From the NCBI RefSeq assembly GCF_900119705.1, contig NZ_LT632322.1:1426001-1490000 (forward strand): a stretch of 64,000 bases of DNA. The letters run 5' to 3'. Shown here piece by piece: positions 38,927 to 47,757 of the stretch (the stretch's first letter is position 1; every line of letters begins with the position of its first letter). Both the position numbers and the translations under genes were made by a program. The stretch is from Murdochiella vaginalis (lineage in GTDB: Bacteria > Bacillota > Clostridia > Tissierellales > Peptoniphilaceae). The notes below the pieces were generated by a model. It was not told the origin of the DNA. It saw only the letters and a program-made list of their open reading frames with translations, and searched no databases.

Positions 38927-41026
38927 TTAACACAAAGTGCAAGAATCATCGATGCCATCCGCCGTCGGATGATACACCCGACGATCCTCGTACTCCTGCT
39001 GTTTGCCATCGTTCCAGTTGCGCACCGGACGATAGTAGCCGGTAATGCGGCTGTAGACTTCCGCTTCTTCGCCACAATGCGGGCAAACGTGTTCTTCGCC
39101 GGGCAAATAGCCGTGATTCGGACATACGGAATACGTCGGAGAAATGGTGTAATACGGCAGATGGAAATTCTGTGCAATCGCGCGCACCAATGCCATGGCA
39201 CTTTCCCAATCCGGGAGCTTTTCTCCTAAAAAGGTATGGAACACCGTGCCGGAAGTATACAGCGTTTGCAATTCGTCTTGCGCTTTTAACGCCTCAAACA
39301 CGTCATCGGTGGCCCCCACCGGAAGATGTGAGGAATTCGTGTAATACGGCGTACCGTTTTCGTTTGCCGTCTTGATATCGAGGAAATCTTCCTTATCGTG
39401 CTTGGCGAAGCGATAGGTGGTCGATTCTGCCGGTGTCGCTTCCAGATTGTAAAGGTCGCCGTATTCTTCCTGATAATCGCTCAAGCGTTCGCGCATGTGC
39501 AGCAGCACTTCCTTGGCAAATTGACGCGTCTTGGCATCGCGCATATCTTTTCCGAGCCAGGTAGCGTTCAGGCCGACTTCGTTCATACCGATCAGGCCGA
39601 TAGTCGAAAAATGATTGGTAAACGTACCCAGATAGCGTTTCGTATAGGGATAAAGGCCGGCATCCAACAGCTTGGTGATGACGTCGCGTTTGAGTTTCAG
39701 GGAGCGCGCGGAAAGATCCATCAGATAATCCAAACGCTTATAAAAATCGGCTTCATCTTTCGCCAAATACGCGATGCGCGGCAGGTTGATCGTGACCACG
39801 CCAACCGAGCCCGTGGATTCGCCGGAGCCAAAGAAGCCGCCGGCTTTCTTTCGCAGCTCACGCAGATCCAAGCGTAAGCGACAGCACATGCTGCGCACAT
39901 CCGACGGATCCATGTCGGAGTTTACATAGTTGGAAAAATAGGGAGTTCCGTATTTTGCCGTCATCTCAAACAGCAGCTTGTTGTTCGTGGTTGGCGACCA
40001 GTCGAAATCGCGCGTAATCGAGTACGTCGGAATCGGATACTGGAATCCGCGTCCATTGGCATCGCCTTCGAGCATCACTTCGAGGAAGGCGCGATTCACA
40101 AGATCCACTTCTTCCTGGCAGTCGCCGTAGGTAAAGTCCATGGTTTTTCCGCCCACAACCGCCGGCATATCTTTCAAATCCGCGGGAACGCGCCAGTCCA
40201 GCGTAATGTTGGAAAACGGCGCCTGCGTGCCCCAGCGGCTCGGCGTATTCACGCCATATACAAAAGACTGTATGCACTGCTTCACTTCGTACAAATCCAA
40301 ATGATCGACCTTCACGAAAGGCGCCAAATAGGTATCAAACGACGAGAACGCCTGAGCCCCGGCCCATTCATTTTGCATAATGCCCAAGAAGTTCACCATC
40401 TGGTTGCAAAGCGTCGACAGATGCTTTGCCGGCGACGAGGTGATCTTTCCCGGCACACCGCCGAGGCCTTCGTCGATCAGCTGCTTTAGACTCCAACCTG
40501 CACAATAGCCGGTGAGCATCGAGAGATCGTGAATGTGAATGGCCGCCGACTTATGCGCCTCCGCAATTTCCTTATCGTACACCTCGGAGAGCCAGTAATT
40601 TGCCGTGATGGCTCCGGAGTTGGAAAGAATGAGGCCACCAACGGAATATGTGACGGTCGAATTTTCTTTCACGCGCCAGTCATTGATTTTCAGATAATCA
40701 TTCACCAGCTTTTTGTAGTCAAGGAGCGTATCGTTTACGCGGCGTAGCTTTTCGTGCTGTTGGCGATACAGAATATAGGCCTTCGCAACGTCGGGATACC
40801 CGCTATTGGAGAGCACGCGCTCGACGCTGTCTTGAATCGCTTCAACCTCAAGAATGTTATCCTGCGCATGTTTGCTCGCATCCGCTGTCGCACGCAGCGC
40901 TAAAAGCTCCAGAATGTCGTCTGAGACGGGCGTCGCAGTAGAAAGGAAAGCCTTTTTCATGGCGTCCTGAATTTTCTGGATGCGATAGGCAACATACGAC
41001 CCATCGCGTTTCTTTACGGTGATCAT
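38927..41026 (-). CDS. nrdD: anaerobic (class III) ribonucleoside-triphosphate reductase
   Basis: Makes deoxyribonucleotides under anaerobic conditions with a glycyl radical. The protein has 699 residues. An N-terminal ATP-cone (about 1-95) gives allosteric control. The glycyl-radical site RITGYY has Gly663, and a zinc site (CPNHG and CPHCG) sits before it. The C-terminus ends DSCTLC. I start at the ATG at 41024-41026 after GGAGGAAGCC. Upstream are an NrdR-type box over the -35 and, unexpectedly, a terminator hairpin inside the leader. rnpB lies 20 bp downstream. nrdG lies upstream on the same strand but behind its own terminator. Confidence 0.97.
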   Translation of the reverse strand: MITVKKRDGSYVAYRIQKIQDAMKKAFLSTATPVSDDILELLALRATADASKHAQDNILEVEAIQDSVERVLSNSGYPDVAKAYILYRQQHEKLRRVNDTLLDYKKLVNDYLKINDWRVKENSTVTYSVGGLILSNSGAITANYWLSEVYDKEIAEAHKSAAIHIHDLSMLTGYCAGWSLKQLIDEGLGGVPGKITSSPAKHLSTLCNQMVNFLGIMQNEWAGAQAFSSFDTYLAPFVKVDHLDLYEVKQCIQSFVYGVNTPSRWGTQAPFSNITLDWRVPADLKDMPAVVGGKTMDFTYGDCQEEVDLVNRAFLEVMLEGDANGRGFQYPIPTYSITRDFDWSPTTNNKLLFEMTAKYGTPYFSNYVNSDMDPSDVRSMCCRLRLDLRELRKKAGGFFGSGESTGSVGVVTINLPRIAYLAKDEADFYKRLDYLMDLSARSLKLKRDVITKLLDAGLYPYTKRYLGTFTNHFSTIGLIGMNEVGLNATWLGKDMRDAKTRQFAKEVLLHMRERLSDYQEEYGDLYNLEATPAESTTYRFAKHDKEDFLDIKTANENGTPYYTNSSHLPVGATDDVFEALKAQDELQTLYTSGTVFHTFLGEKLPDWESAMALVRAIAQNFHLPYYTISPTYSVCPNHGYLPGEEHVCPHCGEEAEVYSRITGYYRPVRNWNDGKQQEYEDRRVYHPTADGIDDSCTLC

Positions 41027-41064
41027 GGCTTCCTCCTTTTTCCTTGCGCCGATCGCGCACGGGA

Positions 41065-41095
41065 TAAAAAAACAGGGCAACTACGGTTTTGCCCT
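41065..41095 (-). terminator. terminator hairpin inside the nrdD leader
   Basis: Minus strand AGGGCAA, 8-nt loop, TTGCCCT, then G and seven T residues, between the predicted transcription start (about 41110) and the nrdD ATG. A transcript ending here would be only about 45 nt. It may act as an attenuator. Confidence 0.7.
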
Positions 41096-41117
41096 CTTTA
41101 CCGAATAACGTAAGGAT

Positions 41118-41146
41118 AGTGTAACACGATACATGAAATTGCACAA
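41118..41146 (-). promoter_or_regulatory. nrdD promoter
   Basis: Minus strand TTGTGC, 17 nt, TACACT. The -35 lies inside the NrdR-type box at 41141-41156, as expected for repression by NrdR. Confidence 0.6.
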
Positions 41147-41187
41147 TATATAGTATTAAAATATTTCTCATCTACCATATATGCTTA
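41141..41187 (-). promoter_or_regulatory. tandem NrdR-type boxes
   Basis: The proximal box ATACTATATATTGTGC (41156-41141) matches the known NrdR consensus ACACWATATATWGTGT at 14 of 16 positions. A weaker copy, TAAGCATATATGGTAG (41187-41172), lies exactly 31 bp upstream, the usual spacing between NrdR boxes. NrdR is the ATP/dATP-sensing repressor of ribonucleotide reductase genes. Confidence 0.75.
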
Positions 41188-41229
41188 CTAAAAGAGTAGG
41201 AATTTAGCAGCGAATTCTTCTTGAATCAC

Positions 41230-41254
41230 AAAAAAAGCGCCTGTGATCAGGCGC
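41230..41254 (-). terminator. nrdG terminator
   Basis: Minus strand GCGCCTG, ATCA loop, CAGGCGC, then seven T residues. The stem includes the nrdG stop codon. Confidence 0.88.
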
Positions 41255-41933
41255 GGATTTCGACTTGTTTAACCGTTCGTCGCAAGAGAGCCGCGTACGT
41301 GTCGAGCGTTTCCCGGCTCGGCGTGCCGAGTGTAGTATCCGGCACAAACTCCGACACGCGAAACGGCTGTAAAGCATAAAAATGGGCACCGGCGAGCCAC
41401 TCTCCGATCACCTGAAAAGAATGTAAATCATGAAAACGCGTGGTCACCGTGGTGCGAAATTCCACACGGATATCCGCATCCAATAAAAGATCCACACTCG
41501 CAGCAATCCGCTCCATGTCAACATGAGAAAGGCCGACGGTTTCCGCATAGCGCGCCGGCTCGTTTTTAATATCCATGGCCACCATATCGAGAAGGCCTTC
41601 CTTCAAAAGTGCTTTCAGACGGTCCGGATATAACCCATTCGTGTCCAGTTTTATGGCAAAGCCCATGGCGCGCACGGTGCGAATCACTTCCGCCAAATCG
41701 GCTCGCATGAGCGGTTCCCCGCCGGAGAAACACACGCCTTGCAGAAAGCCCTCACGCAAGCGCAAAAAATCATACAGGCCCTGTTCGTCCATGATGCCGG
41801 GCCGATTTACCTCCCAAATTTCCGCATTATGACAATAGGGGCAGCGCATCGTGCAGCCGCCCAAGAAGACGGTTGCCGCCGTCCGTCCGGGAAAATCCAA
41901 AAGCGATAACTTTTGCAAGCCGTGTATAATCAT
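41247..41933 (-). CDS. nrdG: anaerobic ribonucleotide reductase activating protein (radical SAM)
   Basis: Radical SAM enzyme of 228 residues that installs the glycyl radical on NrdD. The iron-sulfur motif is CTMRCPYC (C-x3-C-x2-C) near residue 27, followed by the SAM-binding CFSGGEPL. The length suits the larger NrdG-like activases found in anaerobes. It lies upstream of nrdD on the same strand but is separated by a terminator and the NrdR-type promoter, so the two can be expressed separately. No good upstream promoter was identified. Confidence 0.93.
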   Translation of the reverse strand: MIIHGLQKLSLLDFPGRTAATVFLGGCTMRCPYCHNAEIWEVNRPGIMDEQGLYDFLRLREGFLQGVCFSGGEPLMRADLAEVIRTVRAMGFAIKLDTNGLYPDRLKALLKEGLLDMVAMDIKNEPARYAETVGLSHVDMERIAASVDLLLDADIRVEFRTTVTTRFHDLHSFQVIGEWLAGAHFYALQPFRVSEFVPDTTLGTPSRETLDTYAALLRRTVKQVEIRA

Positions 41934-42015
41934 CGGTTTCCTTCCCCAACAAGCACTGCAATGCCGTTATACGGCAAAAGTGCTTAAAACGCGTGTAGCA
42001 TCCAATAGTAAAGAC

Positions 42016-42642
42016 CTATGCCCGAAGCAGACAAAGCGCCGCATAGGAACCTTGCCAGGTGCCGAGACCGGCCACATCCACATACTGCGGCGTTACCGAC
42101 CAGTGCGTGTTGATACGCAGATAGACGCGCCGTTGATCGCCTTTTGTCCAAATCTCCGCGCCGTAAAAAGTTACGGTATGACGGTGATAGGGCTTATGCG
42201 TAAAGCTGATGATGCCCGGACGATGTGCCCGCAGCTCGTCAAGAACCAGGTCTTGCAGTTCCTCGCGCGGAGTCAGCACAAAAACCGTATGCGCTTTTCC
42301 GGGATAGCCGAACGAACGCCACGTCCGACGGGCAAGCTCCGATAACCGCCAGGGAAACGTCCCGATGAGCGGATGATAAATCACCCGCGAGCGTGCCAAA
42401 TTCTGCACAACGGAAAATACTTCCTGCGGATCCGCAGGAAGTTTGGTAAAGCCCTGACGGCGAAAACAGGAAAAGACTGATGTTAACGCCGTCAGCGAGC
42501 AATGGTTCGTATAGGGAAATTGACTCATTTGCAGCAACGGATACTCCGAAAGAAGAAGGCGTTCCGCACAATGCCATCCGGTCCCTTCCTTTTGCAGAAT
42601 ATCCTGCGCCGGATCGGTAATGGGCAGACGAGTCGCACGCAT
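42016..42642 (-). CDS. C39-like cysteine peptidase-fold protein, unassigned
   Basis: Protein of 208 residues. A cysteine at the head of a helix (YTNHCSLTALTSVF), a histidine in RHTVTFYGAEIW and a later INTHWS resemble the catalytic layout of C39-like (papain-fold) peptidases. There is no signal peptide, and I know no close named relative. The ATG at 42640-42642 has a weak site; an ATG at 42675 would overlap the preceding gene by 23 bp and is a fair alternative. It follows the PPC-domain gene directly and is probably cotranscribed. Confidence 0.6.
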   Translation of the reverse strand: MRATRLPITDPAQDILQKEGTGWHCAERLLLSEYPLLQMSQFPYTNHCSLTALTSVFSCFRRQGFTKLPADPQEVFSVVQNLARSRVIYHPLIGTFPWRLSELARRTWRSFGYPGKAHTVFVLTPREELQDLVLDELRAHRPGIISFTHKPYHRHTVTFYGAEIWTKGDQRRVYLRINTHWSVTPQYVDVAGLGTWQGSYAALCLLRA

Positions 42643-42652
42643 CGCTTTGCGC

Positions 42653-43078
42653 TCAGTCCAGAAAACGGAAGACATTTAATCCGATGCGTTCATCCTTTTC
42701 GCGTTCCACGGTGCCGTCCAGAACACGAATAAACAGTTCCCCCGTCGCAAAAATTCGCGCTTCATTCAGATGTCCACCGAACGCATGGCCTTCTTTATCC
42801 GCCGCCGTCAGATGGATGTGCGCATAGTATTCGTCTTCCATTGTCGTAATATTGCCGTAGAGCATAGTGATTTCTGCCGGGAACGTAAAGTGATTTTTAT
42901 AATATTTTTGCTCGTTCACATCGTAGCAACCGACTGTAAAATCGTCGATGGCGCCGATACCGCGCACCTCCGCCAGCTTCACCTTTTCCGCCTTGGCCAC
43001 TTTCTCCAACTGCTCGTGAATTTCTTCTCCTCGTTGCAAACGACACACGATGGTATCGCCAAAGCGTCTGTATTCCAT
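42653..43078 (-). CDS. PPC (DUF296) domain protein
   Basis: Protein of 141 residues made of a single PPC/DUF296 domain. Typical blocks are RGEEIHEQLEKVAKAEKVKLAEVRGIGAI and the C-terminal GHLNEARIFATGELFIRVLDG. In plants the domain sits on AT-hook DNA-binding proteins; stand-alone bacterial forms are often annotated as DNA-binding, without proof. Conserved histidines (HIHLTAADKEGHAFGGH) suggest metal binding. The ATG follows AGGAGG. Confidence 0.9.
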   Translation of the reverse strand: MEYRRFGDTIVCRLQRGEEIHEQLEKVAKAEKVKLAEVRGIGAIDDFTVGCYDVNEQKYYKNHFTFPAEITMLYGNITTMEDEYYAHIHLTAADKEGHAFGGHLNEARIFATGELFIRVLDGTVEREKDERIGLNVFRFLD

Positions 43079-43127
43079 GGCTCCTCCTTATTCTTTCGTT
43101 TCCTTCGTTCTGCTCCATTATACCCCA

Positions 43128-44303
43128 CTACCGAGCTTTGCTCTGTTCCCGGCGCAAAATGATGGTCAAGAGGAACGTCGTCACCGCAACACCCAGAAGT
43201 AGAAGGAGATTGCGATTTACCAACGCGTAATCGATTTTCGCCGCACTGACATGTGTCAGATGATCAATGGTGTTCATCAGCCAATAGGAGGGGAATATGC
43301 GCGATGCTTTTACGACGAAATCCGGAAGCAGAAAGCTCGGAACAAAAACACCGGTGGAAAAGGCCACCAATAATGAATAGGCGGTGCTAAAGAACGAAGC
43401 TGCATTTTCCGATCGAAAAATCTGCATGATAAACAGGATCAGTCCGTTGATGGCTAGAGCGTGCACCGCAGAAGTCAGAACCCCAACTTGTGCCTGTCTC
43501 GTCTCGAGCACGTCAAAGCCCACAATAGCAAGGCTGATTAGCATGAAGATCGCCCAGAGGAAAAACATAAATACAAAGGACGAAAGCGTAATTTGTCGCG
43601 TCCTGGTCGCCTCGTCATAGCCGCTGATCAGCTCACGAGCCTTTATTTTCGGATCTTCTGTACGGGCAATGGTCATGCCCACACATATAAAACCGGCGCT
43701 TAAGAGGACGTAAAGAATGACGCCAAGCATTCCCATGAAGAGTTCAATTTGCGCACTGTTTTCGTGGCCATTTACAGCGATTTGTCCCTCCAGTTTCGTA
43801 TCCATGATTTTTGTCATGTACGACTCAAGAAAATCACTTCGCTCACTTCCCTGCACGGAAGAAGGAATATGACTGTCAAAGAGGCGATAACTCGTGGCAT
43901 AAAGAGTAATCTGGCGATCCAATACCTGTACCGGCGTATCATTTTTACTGACGAAGGTCTGTACGTCGAGCCGGCTTCCCGTCTCGGGAAAACGGAAGGT
44001 TTCAGGAATCACCAGGACATAGTCCACCTTGTCCCGAAAAATGGAAGCGTTCCACGCTTTTTCATCCGTTCCGGCGTCCACGATCTCGTTTGTTTTCTTC
44101 AAATACGCTTCAAGGCTCTTGGCGAACGCATCCTGACTGCGATTAATCAGTGCTAACCGCGGCTTTCTTTCCTCTACAAAAGCGGCTTCCTCGGTCTGAT
44201 TCCTCGCCATGAGTAAAAAGAGCCCAAAAAAAATGCCGAAAGTAATCAGTAAAAAGCCTTTATTGTGGCGTGCGATTTTGAGAAACAGCTTATAGGCTCT
44301 CAT
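43128..44303 (-). CDS. ABC-2 type exporter permease 2
   Basis: Membrane subunit of 391 residues: one N-terminal helix, a large extracytoplasmic loop (about 35-175) and five or six C-terminal helices, the ABC-2 layout with extended loop. It starts 14 bp inside the previous permease gene (ATG after AAGGAGGGATCG), so translation is coupled. With the ATPase and the other permease it forms a heterodimeric exporter; antimicrobial peptide or lipid export is plausible given the linked two-component system. Confidence 0.88.
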   Translation of the reverse strand: MRAYKLFLKIARHNKGFLLITFGIFFGLFLLMARNQTEEAAFVEERKPRLALINRSQDAFAKSLEAYLKKTNEIVDAGTDEKAWNASIFRDKVDYVLVIPETFRFPETGSRLDVQTFVSKNDTPVQVLDRQITLYATSYRLFDSHIPSSVQGSERSDFLESYMTKIMDTKLEGQIAVNGHENSAQIELFMGMLGVILYVLLSAGFICVGMTIARTEDPKIKARELISGYDEATRTRQITLSSFVFMFFLWAIFMLISLAIVGFDVLETRQAQVGVLTSAVHALAINGLILFIMQIFRSENAASFFSTAYSLLVAFSTGVFVPSFLLPDFVVKASRIFPSYWLMNTIDHLTHVSAAKIDYALVNRNLLLLLGVAVTTFLLTIILRREQSKAR

Positions 44304-45480
44304 AGCGATCCCTCCTTAATGCGATGATGGTGATGCCAAGAAAAAGAACGAGGGTGATAGCCAGATGCGCCATCGCCGTATGATAAATCTCGCCCACTCC
44401 CTGTGTATAGAGACCATACAAACCGTCGTTCACCATATTAACCGGATTGAGTGCATCCAATAACGGGGCAGCAGCCTGCACACTCGTCCGTACGCCGGAA
44501 ACCATCATGCCCGACAAAAAGCCTAAGAAAAGGGGCAATAAGATACCGATGGCCTGGCGGACCCCTTTTGCTTCCGGCAACAGGGCAGCCACCACAACAC
44601 CGATCACGATGCCACAACACTGCCCCAAAAAAAGCAGAAGCAAAAGAGCCCAAATATTCGTCTTCGTCGCCGCTTCTGCGCCAAGGAGGCGAAGCAGTAG
44701 GTAGAGAACCAGGGTAAAGCCGATATAAATGACCAGATAGGCGCCAAAATGAAGCACAAAGCTTTTCCGACGCTCCAATGGGGATATCTGCTCTCGCAAG
44801 CCAAGTGGGCCTTGGTTCGCATGCAAGTTATCCAAAAGATGATTGCCCATGGAAAACGCATAAAAGGTGATGTAGGCAATGCAGGCGAACTGAAAACTGA
44901 GCATTTGATCGACGCCGCCTGTACGCAGATCCGGATTTACTTCCAGCGCTTCTACTTTTTGTTCTTGCGCTACCGCCGGCACCGATGTTGGAGCTTTTGT
45001 CACAGCAGATTTTGCAATTTCCTCCATATTGGTTTTGGTTTGGTACGAGCGCAATATCTGCTGTACAATCATCAGCACATAGGAACGCGCCATGCGCGTT
45101 TCATATTTTCCGGCTTTGGCATCCAGTACGATGGCGTCGATAGCGCCGGCATTCATCGCGGCTCGCGCTTCTTCGAGTGTGGAGAAGTTGCCATACACGA
45201 GTGGAAGTTTAGCATTTTTTTCCGGCGTCTCCTCTGTCCACTTTTGATTTTTCCAAACGCCTTTCTTGGCCTCAAGATCCGCCATAAAATCCGGGAAATC
45301 CGCCTCTTGTCCTTGAATCAACCCGATACGACTGACCGGCAAAGAGAGGTCTTCCTTTGTGGTCGGACGAAAGACCATGCTGAAAATGAGTAAGAGCACA
45401 ACCGGCAAGGAAAAACCCCAAATCAGCGCTTCCCGCTGGCGGATGATCTGTTTCAGGTGATAAGCGAAAAGTTTACGCAT
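44290..45480 (-). CDS. ABC-2 type exporter permease 1
   Basis: Membrane subunit of 396 residues with the same architecture as its neighbour: N-terminal helix, large loop (about 35-200) and a C-terminal helix cluster (FACIAYITFYAFSMGNHLLDN). I start at the ATG at 45478-45480, which overlaps the ATPase stop by 8 bp; the longer frame adds 14 residues inside the ATPase gene. A YadH/YhaP-like fold is likely. Second gene of the exporter operon. Confidence 0.88.
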   Translation of the reverse strand: MRKLFAYHLKQIIRQREALIWGFSLPVVLLLIFSMVFRPTTKEDLSLPVSRIGLIQGQEADFPDFMADLEAKKGVWKNQKWTEETPEKNAKLPLVYGNFSTLEEARAAMNAGAIDAIVLDAKAGKYETRMARSYVLMIVQQILRSYQTKTNMEEIAKSAVTKAPTSVPAVAQEQKVEALEVNPDLRTGGVDQMLSFQFACIAYITFYAFSMGNHLLDNLHANQGPLGLREQISPLERRKSFVLHFGAYLVIYIGFTLVLYLLLRLLGAEAATKTNIWALLLLLFLGQCCGIVIGVVVAALLPEAKGVRQAIGILLPLFLGFLSGMMVSGVRTSVQAAAPLLDALNPVNMVNDGLYGLYTQGVGEIYHTAMAHLAITLVLFLGITIIALRRDRYESL

Positions 45481-46417
45481 GATCACGCAGCTCCTTTCCG
45501 GTGATTTCCAGAAAAACATCATTTAAGGTGGGTCGATCGGTTTCAATGGACAATAGAGAAATACCTTTTTCTTCTAATCGATGGATGAGATCAATGGCGC
45601 TCATGGCAGACGTGCGAAGCTGCAGTTGCAGATATTTTCCGTCATAAGAAGGCGACACGAATGCGGGCTCTTGCCTAATCCAGGCCAGTTGAGCGTCGGT
45701 AAGTTCTGCAACCCCCACTTTTACCGTCTCCCTCAGCGACGTTTGCGCCAGAATTTCACGGCTGGTTCCTTCCACTAACGACTTCCCGTGATCCAAAATG
45801 ACCAAGCGATCGCACAGCAGTTCAATTTCTTCCATGTAGTGTGACGTATAGATGACCGTGGCACCCTCATCCCGCAGCTTACGAATGCCTTCCAGAATGC
45901 GGTTTCGGGATTGCGGATCCACCGCAACAGTCGGTTCATCCAAGATCAGAAGCCGCGGCTTATGCGCGATGCCGCAGGCTAAATTGAGACGTCGCAATAA
46001 TCCGCCGGAAAGTTTGGATGGATGAAAATGACGAAAATCCTCCAGTTCTACAAAGTGAATGGCCTCTTCTACCAATGCTTTGCGTTTCTTTTCGTCCTGC
46101 ACATAGAGACTGCAGAAATAATCAATATTCTCCTGGACAGTCAGTTCTTCATAGACCGCCACGTTCTGCGGTACCAGTCCGATCTGTTTTTTGACGGATG
46201 CATTTGTCGAGGACATCGGTGTGCCAAAAATTTCAATCTCACCATGGTCAAATTTGAGCAAGGCTAAAATGCAGTTAATCAAGGTCGTCTTACCGGATCC
46301 ATTCGGACCCAACAAGCCAAATATCTCGCCTTTATCTACGGTCAAGCTGAGATGGTCAATGGCTACCAGTTCTTTGTAACGCTTGACCAAATCGTTGACC
46401 TTTACCACATGTTCCAT
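45473..46417 (-). CDS. ABC exporter ATPase
   Basis: ATPase of 314 residues. Walker A GPNGSGKTT (about residues 37-45), Q-loop in VPQNV, signature LSGGLLRR (an altered form of LSGGQ), Walker B LLILDEP and H-loop YTSHYMEE. The C-terminal 85 residues are the extension typical of drug/peptide exporters (DrrA/CcmA type). The ATG follows AAGGAGG. First gene of the exporter operon, divergent from the sensor kinase gene. Confidence 0.94.
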   Translation of the reverse strand: MEHVVKVNDLVKRYKELVAIDHLSLTVDKGEIFGLLGPNGSGKTTLINCILALLKFDHGEIEIFGTPMSSTNASVKKQIGLVPQNVAVYEELTVQENIDYFCSLYVQDEKKRKALVEEAIHFVELEDFRHFHPSKLSGGLLRRLNLACGIAHKPRLLILDEPTVAVDPQSRNRILEGIRKLRDEGATVIYTSHYMEEIELLCDRLVILDHGKSLVEGTSREILAQTSLRETVKVGVAELTDAQLAWIRQEPAFVSPSYDGKYLQLQLRTSAMSAIDLIHRLEEKGISLLSIETDRPTLNDVFLEITGKELRDHA

Positions 46418-46503
46418 ATTGCCTCCTTATATTGAGCTTTTGACGCCGTTTTTCAGATGGTTGTCGCTTTCGTTATTTTGCTTTTCTTCTTTTCTTTATT
46501 CTC

Positions 46504-46509
46504 AGTGTA
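46504..46509 (-). promoter_or_regulatory. -10 of exporter operon
   Basis: Minus strand TACACT with no recognisable -35. The inverted repeats at 46541-46568 lie just upstream, in a position suited to activation by the response regulator. Confidence 0.4.
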
Positions 46510-46540
46510 AACGGAGCAAGAGAAGAAAACGAGAGTCTTC

Positions 46541-46568
46541 TGTCATGATCTCACATGACAAATGTCAT
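46541..46568. promoter_or_regulatory. triple TGTCAT operator
   Basis: TGTCATG, 6 nt, CATGACA, 2 nt, TGTCAT: three half-sites in alternating orientation within 28 bp, making two overlapping perfect palindromes. It lies between the exporter operon and the kinase/regulator pair, about 40-60 bp from each predicted start. A binding site for the NarL-type regulator next door is the simplest reading. Confidence 0.65.
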
Positions 46569-46603
46569 CTTCCGTTGTCTTTTATCCCCGGTCTTGCCTT
46601 TGC

Positions 46604-46609
46604 TATAAT
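46604..46609 (+). promoter_or_regulatory. extended -10 promoter of kinase/regulator operon
   Basis: Plus strand TGCTATAAT (TGn plus perfect TATAAT) 45 nt before the GTG start, with no clear -35. Confidence 0.6.
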
Positions 46610-46653
46610 AAATGTGTCGGAAAAGCGGCAAGGTTCAGCCAAAGGAGGCAATC

Positions 46654-47757
46654 GTGAAGCGATTTTATTTGTGGGGTGGCGTCGTTCTTCTCTCCGTTCT
46701 TGCCACCTTCTTTTTGTCCGCGTTGCCTCTATCCGTGGATGCATATCTTCATATTCTGTTTATTCTTAGCGGCAATGCTCTATTTTATCTGTTGTCGCTT
46801 TTGGCACCGGAAAAAGTATCCCAAAAGCACAAGGCATTTCTTTTCCTTCTATCCGCGTCCTTAATCACCTTGTTCAGCGGATCGCTTCCCTATCTGGTGG
46901 CCTTCCTTCCGGGACTCTTTTTTCTTCTTCCGGATTCGTCCCCTATTCGTTTAACGGGTATCTTGCTTTTTCTTATCGTTTTTCTTTGCTGTGGCGTCTC
47001 GCCGTACACGCTGTTACTCAGCGTTCTCGCCTTTTATGCGAATTATGTGGCCGGTACATGGCGCAAAGACAGCCATCGCTTGGAAAAAACCTTGTATTCG
47101 CTGGATGAAGAGACGCAGAAATCCAATGTGCTCAACCGTCGTTATCTCGCTCTGGAAGAATCGCAGTCTCTTCTGCAGGATAATGCCATCCTTCAGGAAC
47201 GACAGCGCATTGCGCGGGATATCCATGACCACGTCGGGCATGAGCTGACGTCTGCCATTCTCCAGTTAAAAGCGTTGGAATTTCGAATCGCAGATCCATC
47301 CCTGCTTGTTCCTGTCCGTCAATTACTGGAGGAGAGTATGACGGAAATCCGTAACAGCGTACACAATCTGCATGATCAATCGTTGAATTTAGCCGAAGAA
47401 GTTCAGCTCCTATTGGATCGCTATACCTACTGTCCGGTCTATAAAGAAATCCATCTGCAAACCGAACCACCTGGTGCAGTCCATTTTACGCTTCTGGCCG
47501 CCATTAAGGAGGCATTAAAAAACACTGCCACCCATTCCAATGCGACAAAAGCGGAAATTCTTTTAAGCGAGACGCCAACGTTTTACCGCTTATTGCTTGT
47601 GGATAACGGTACGACAGCTGTCAAACATCCTGAAGCCGGCAATGGGCTTGGCCTGCTTTCCCTACAACAGCGCGTAGACGCCTTGAACGGTTCCATGAAC
47701 ATCTCCGTGGAAAACGGCTTTCGTCTGTTTATCACGTTGCCAAAGGAGGACGTATGA
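46654..47757 (+). CDS. NarL/LiaS-type sensor histidine kinase
   Basis: Membrane sensor of 367 residues. About five to six hydrophobic segments (residues 1-130) have almost no extracellular domain, so the signal is probably sensed in the membrane. A coiled linker follows, then a HisKA_3 dimerisation domain (ERQRIARDIHDHVGHEL, phospho-acceptor His191) and an HATPase domain (AIKEALKNTATHSNA, GNGLGL). The GTG at 46654 follows AAAGGAGG. Its end overlaps the regulator start by 4 bp (ATGA). Intramembrane-sensing kinases next to ABC exporters usually detect cell-envelope stress or peptides. Confidence 0.93.
   Translation: MKRFYLWGGVVLLSVLATFFLSALPLSVDAYLHILFILSGNALFYLLSLLAPEKVSQKHKAFLFLLSASLITLFSGSLPYLVAFLPGLFFLLPDSSPIRLTGILLFLIVFLCCGVSPYTLLLSVLAFYANYVAGTWRKDSHRLEKTLYSLDEETQKSNVLNRRYLALEESQSLLQDNAILQERQRIARDIHDHVGHELTSAILQLKALEFRIADPSLLVPVRQLLEESMTEIRNSVHNLHDQSLNLAEEVQLLLDRYTYCPVYKEIHLQTEPPGAVHFTLLAAIKEALKNTATHSNATKAEILLSETPTFYRLLLVDNGTTAVKHPEAGNGLGLLSLQQRVDALNGSMNISVENGFRLFITLPKEDV

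Noticed and set aside
43200-45300. Antisense open frames across the exporter permeases
   Set aside because: Short frames without sites, opposite clear membrane-protein genes.
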